A stretch of 64,000 bases of DNA from a virus. The notes below the pieces were generated by a model. That model saw nothing but the letters and a program-made list of their open reading frames with translations. It did not search any database and was not told the origin of the DNA. Position numbers and translations under genes: made by a program. This document shows positions 62,950 to 64,000 of this stretch, one piece after another; positions within the stretch are counted from its first letter, which is position 1, and the number at the start of each line of letters is the position of its first letter. The stretch is from positions 1-64,000 of the IMG/VR virus record IMGVR_UViG_3300010371_000037. One strand, 5' to 3'.

Positions 62950-63183
62950 ATGAGCATAGATAAGTCTAAGGTCATCAAAATTATTGGCCCAGATTCAATG
63001 TGCTTTCAAGTGGATGCACAAACTCTTGAAGCAATCTGTTGTGAATATTATGATCCATGGGCCAAGACTCACCCAGAAGCTGGTTACAAAGAAACCATTT
63101 CATATTTTGAATGGCTTCGCAGACTGGATGAGAGACATGAAAAAGAAAAACAAGAATTCTACCTATCGTTTAACAAGGATTAA
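62950..63183 (+). CDS. Hypothetical protein
   Basis: 77 residues. GPDSMCFQVDAQTLEAICCE, helical and charged C-terminus. The palindromic promoter for the next gene overlaps its 3' end. Function unknown. Confidence 0.55.
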   Translation: MSIDKSKVIKIIGPDSMCFQVDAQTLEAICCEYYDPWAKTHPEAGYKETISYFEWLRRLDERHEKEKQEFYLSFNKD

Positions 63184-63210
63184 TAAATCTTTGCTGAATC
63201 ACAGTATAAT
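63169..63210 (+). promoter_or_regulatory. Palindromic-type promoter
   Basis: TTTAACAAGGATTAAT, 20 bases with TTGCTGAATC, TATAAT at 63205-63210. Nearly identical in its spacer to the one at 61119. Confidence 0.75.
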
Positions 63211-63242
63211 TACTCCTGTTGACAAACTTACTGGAGTGTGTC

Positions 63243-63437
63243 ATGAAAGTTACTGTGTATCTGACTTCTGGCGCAAAGATTACACTGAAACACGTGGAGA
63301 AGTTTGATATCAAGGTCAATAGTGAAGGTGTTTGTACATCATACCAAATGAAGTCCTATGGCGATGTAGCGCTTTACATCAATCCTTTGCAAATCGTGGC
63401 GTTGGTGCGTCATCACCGTTTCCTGGGAATCTTCTGA
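63243..63437 (+). CDS. Small beta-rich phage protein
   Basis: 64 residues from the ATG at 63243 (TGGAG upstream). KVTVYLTSGAKITLKHVEKF and DVALYINPLQIVALVRHH, a pattern of small phage proteins with Sm-like strand order. Function unknown. Confidence 0.6.
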   Translation: MKVTVYLTSGAKITLKHVEKFDIKVNSEGVCTSYQMKSYGDVALYINPLQIVALVRHHRFLGIF

Positions 63438-63447
63438 GGAGAACACC

Positions 63448-63672
63448 ATGTCTTATGCAACTGGCTCCAAAGAAAACTTCATCACTGTGACCAAAGGAAT
63501 GTCTGGCAACTTCGCCGTCATGTTCTGGTGGAATCCTGATCTTGGCGGTTTCTGGGAACCTTGGACAACTGGTTTTGGTCGTTATGAAACCCAGAAGGAA
63601 GCCATTCAAGAAGGAATTGCATGGGCTGAAGCTGAAGAACTTGAATTTGTTGAACCATCCAAAATTGCTTAA
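63448..63672 (+). CDS. Hypothetical protein
   Basis: 74 residues after GAGGAGAACACC. Trp/Gly rich first half (AVMFWWNPDLGGFWEPW), then an acidic helix (EAIQEGIAWAEAEELEF). Function unknown. Confidence 0.6.
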   Translation: MSYATGSKENFITVTKGMSGNFAVMFWWNPDLGGFWEPWTTGFGRYETQKEAIQEGIAWAEAEELEFVEPSKIA

Positions 63673-64000
63673 CCCAGAATCGCCGACTAATAGGCAGGAT
63701 CTGAAGCAATTTGATGTGTAAACCACTAATGAAGTTAGGCAAATCCTGCTTCTGACCTGTGGGTATCGGAGATGAGGTTCATCCGAACATTTTTGTTGTA
63801 TGGTGAGCTTTGTAGGCTAAATATGCTGATGAACGCGGAGACTTAGCGGCTTGATTCTACTCGGGTGTGGCAGCATTGTAGTGCACTATGATGCAACGAT
63901 TGATCATCGTGACTGTTCGTGGGTTTGACTCCCACCATCGGCTTCTACAAAGATAGCAGTTACATGGAGTGACTGAGGGAATAACACGAGGCGCAATTGC
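63673..64000 (+). ncRNA. Structured non-coding region at the window end
   Basis: No gene seen. GCAGGAT...ATCCTGC encloses about 45 bases (from about 63692). ACGAT/ATCGT at about 63897 and a T-arm-like GTGGG-TTTGACT-CCCAC at about 63923 follow, but no full tRNA can be folded. The region runs on beyond the window. Confidence 0.4.

Noticed and set aside
58641-64000. CRISPR array in the repeat-rich right end
   Set aside because: Repeated T arms and CCA ends come from tRNAs; there are no equal-length repeats with unique spacers.

Overview
The window is a stretch of a large T4-superfamily (myovirus-type) phage genome. It carries the T4 head-assembly order (prohead protease gp21, core scaffold gp22, major capsid protein gp23) and T4-type replication and nucleotide genes: gp61 primase, gp32 single-strand binding protein, NrdA, ThyX, dUTPase, glutaredoxin. 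It also has T4-type RNA repair genes (Pnkp and RnlA) plus a second RNA ligase, and TATAAATA-like late promoters in front of virion and lysis genes. Base composition is mostly AT-rich. A circularly permuted tmRNA gene (host lineages with permuted ssrA are alpha- and betaproteobacteria and cyanobacteria) and several small proteins of a kind common in Burkholderiales phages make a betaproteobacterial host the best guess. That is inference.

Layout. 1-8150: virion and head morphogenesis genes behind late promoters. 8254-11208: small membrane and hypothetical genes. 11368-11837: two leftward genes. 11893-13449: Rz/Rz1 spanin pair and a coiled-coil membrane protein. 13480-20359: primase, NrdA, PhoH, PD-(D/E)XK nuclease, zincin, SleB-type endolysin and a holin candidate. 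20451-28775: a C39-like peptidase plus amidoligase pair, RnlA, polynucleotide kinase/phosphatase, ThyX, a phosphoesterase and a DraRnl-like RNA ligase. 28871-37352: accessory region of short genes, each block behind a palindromic promoter, with two DUF932 paralogues and a GC-richer island (about 31.7-35.7 kb). 37353-37857: permuted tmRNA followed by a leftward NUMOD3 homing-endonuclease-like gene. 38548-47328: small genes, a papain-like protease, glycosyltransferase, glutaredoxin, dUTPase, a frameshifted SLOG gene and gp32. 47407-55805: tail fibre and tail spike genes. 55957-58535: early accessory genes and a leftward trypsin-like lipoprotein. 58641-62880: a large structured non-coding RNA region and about 19 tRNA genes interspersed with tiny genes. 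62950-64000: more small genes and a structured RNA region running off the end.

Two transcription signals organise the window. Rightward accessory genes and the RNA cluster use a repeated element TTTAACATCCGTTAAG placed 19-21 bases before a TATAAT box, so that the TTAAC-N4-GTTAA palindrome is centred near -40, as for an activator-dependent promoter. Virion, lysis and some RNA genes use T4-like late boxes (TATAAATA, CTAAATA or AATAAATA).

The genes suggest a phage that replaces much of the host translation and RNA-maintenance apparatus: its own tRNAs, a tmRNA that rescues stalled ribosomes, Pnkp and two RNA ligases to mend cut tRNAs, and a large ornate RNA of unknown job. The most unusual items are the permuted phage tmRNA (tag ANDNAYDLALAA), the roughly 0.8 kb structured RNA at 58.69-59.51 kb (GOLLD-like in setting and size), the palindromic promoter family, and the peptidase/amidoligase pair.
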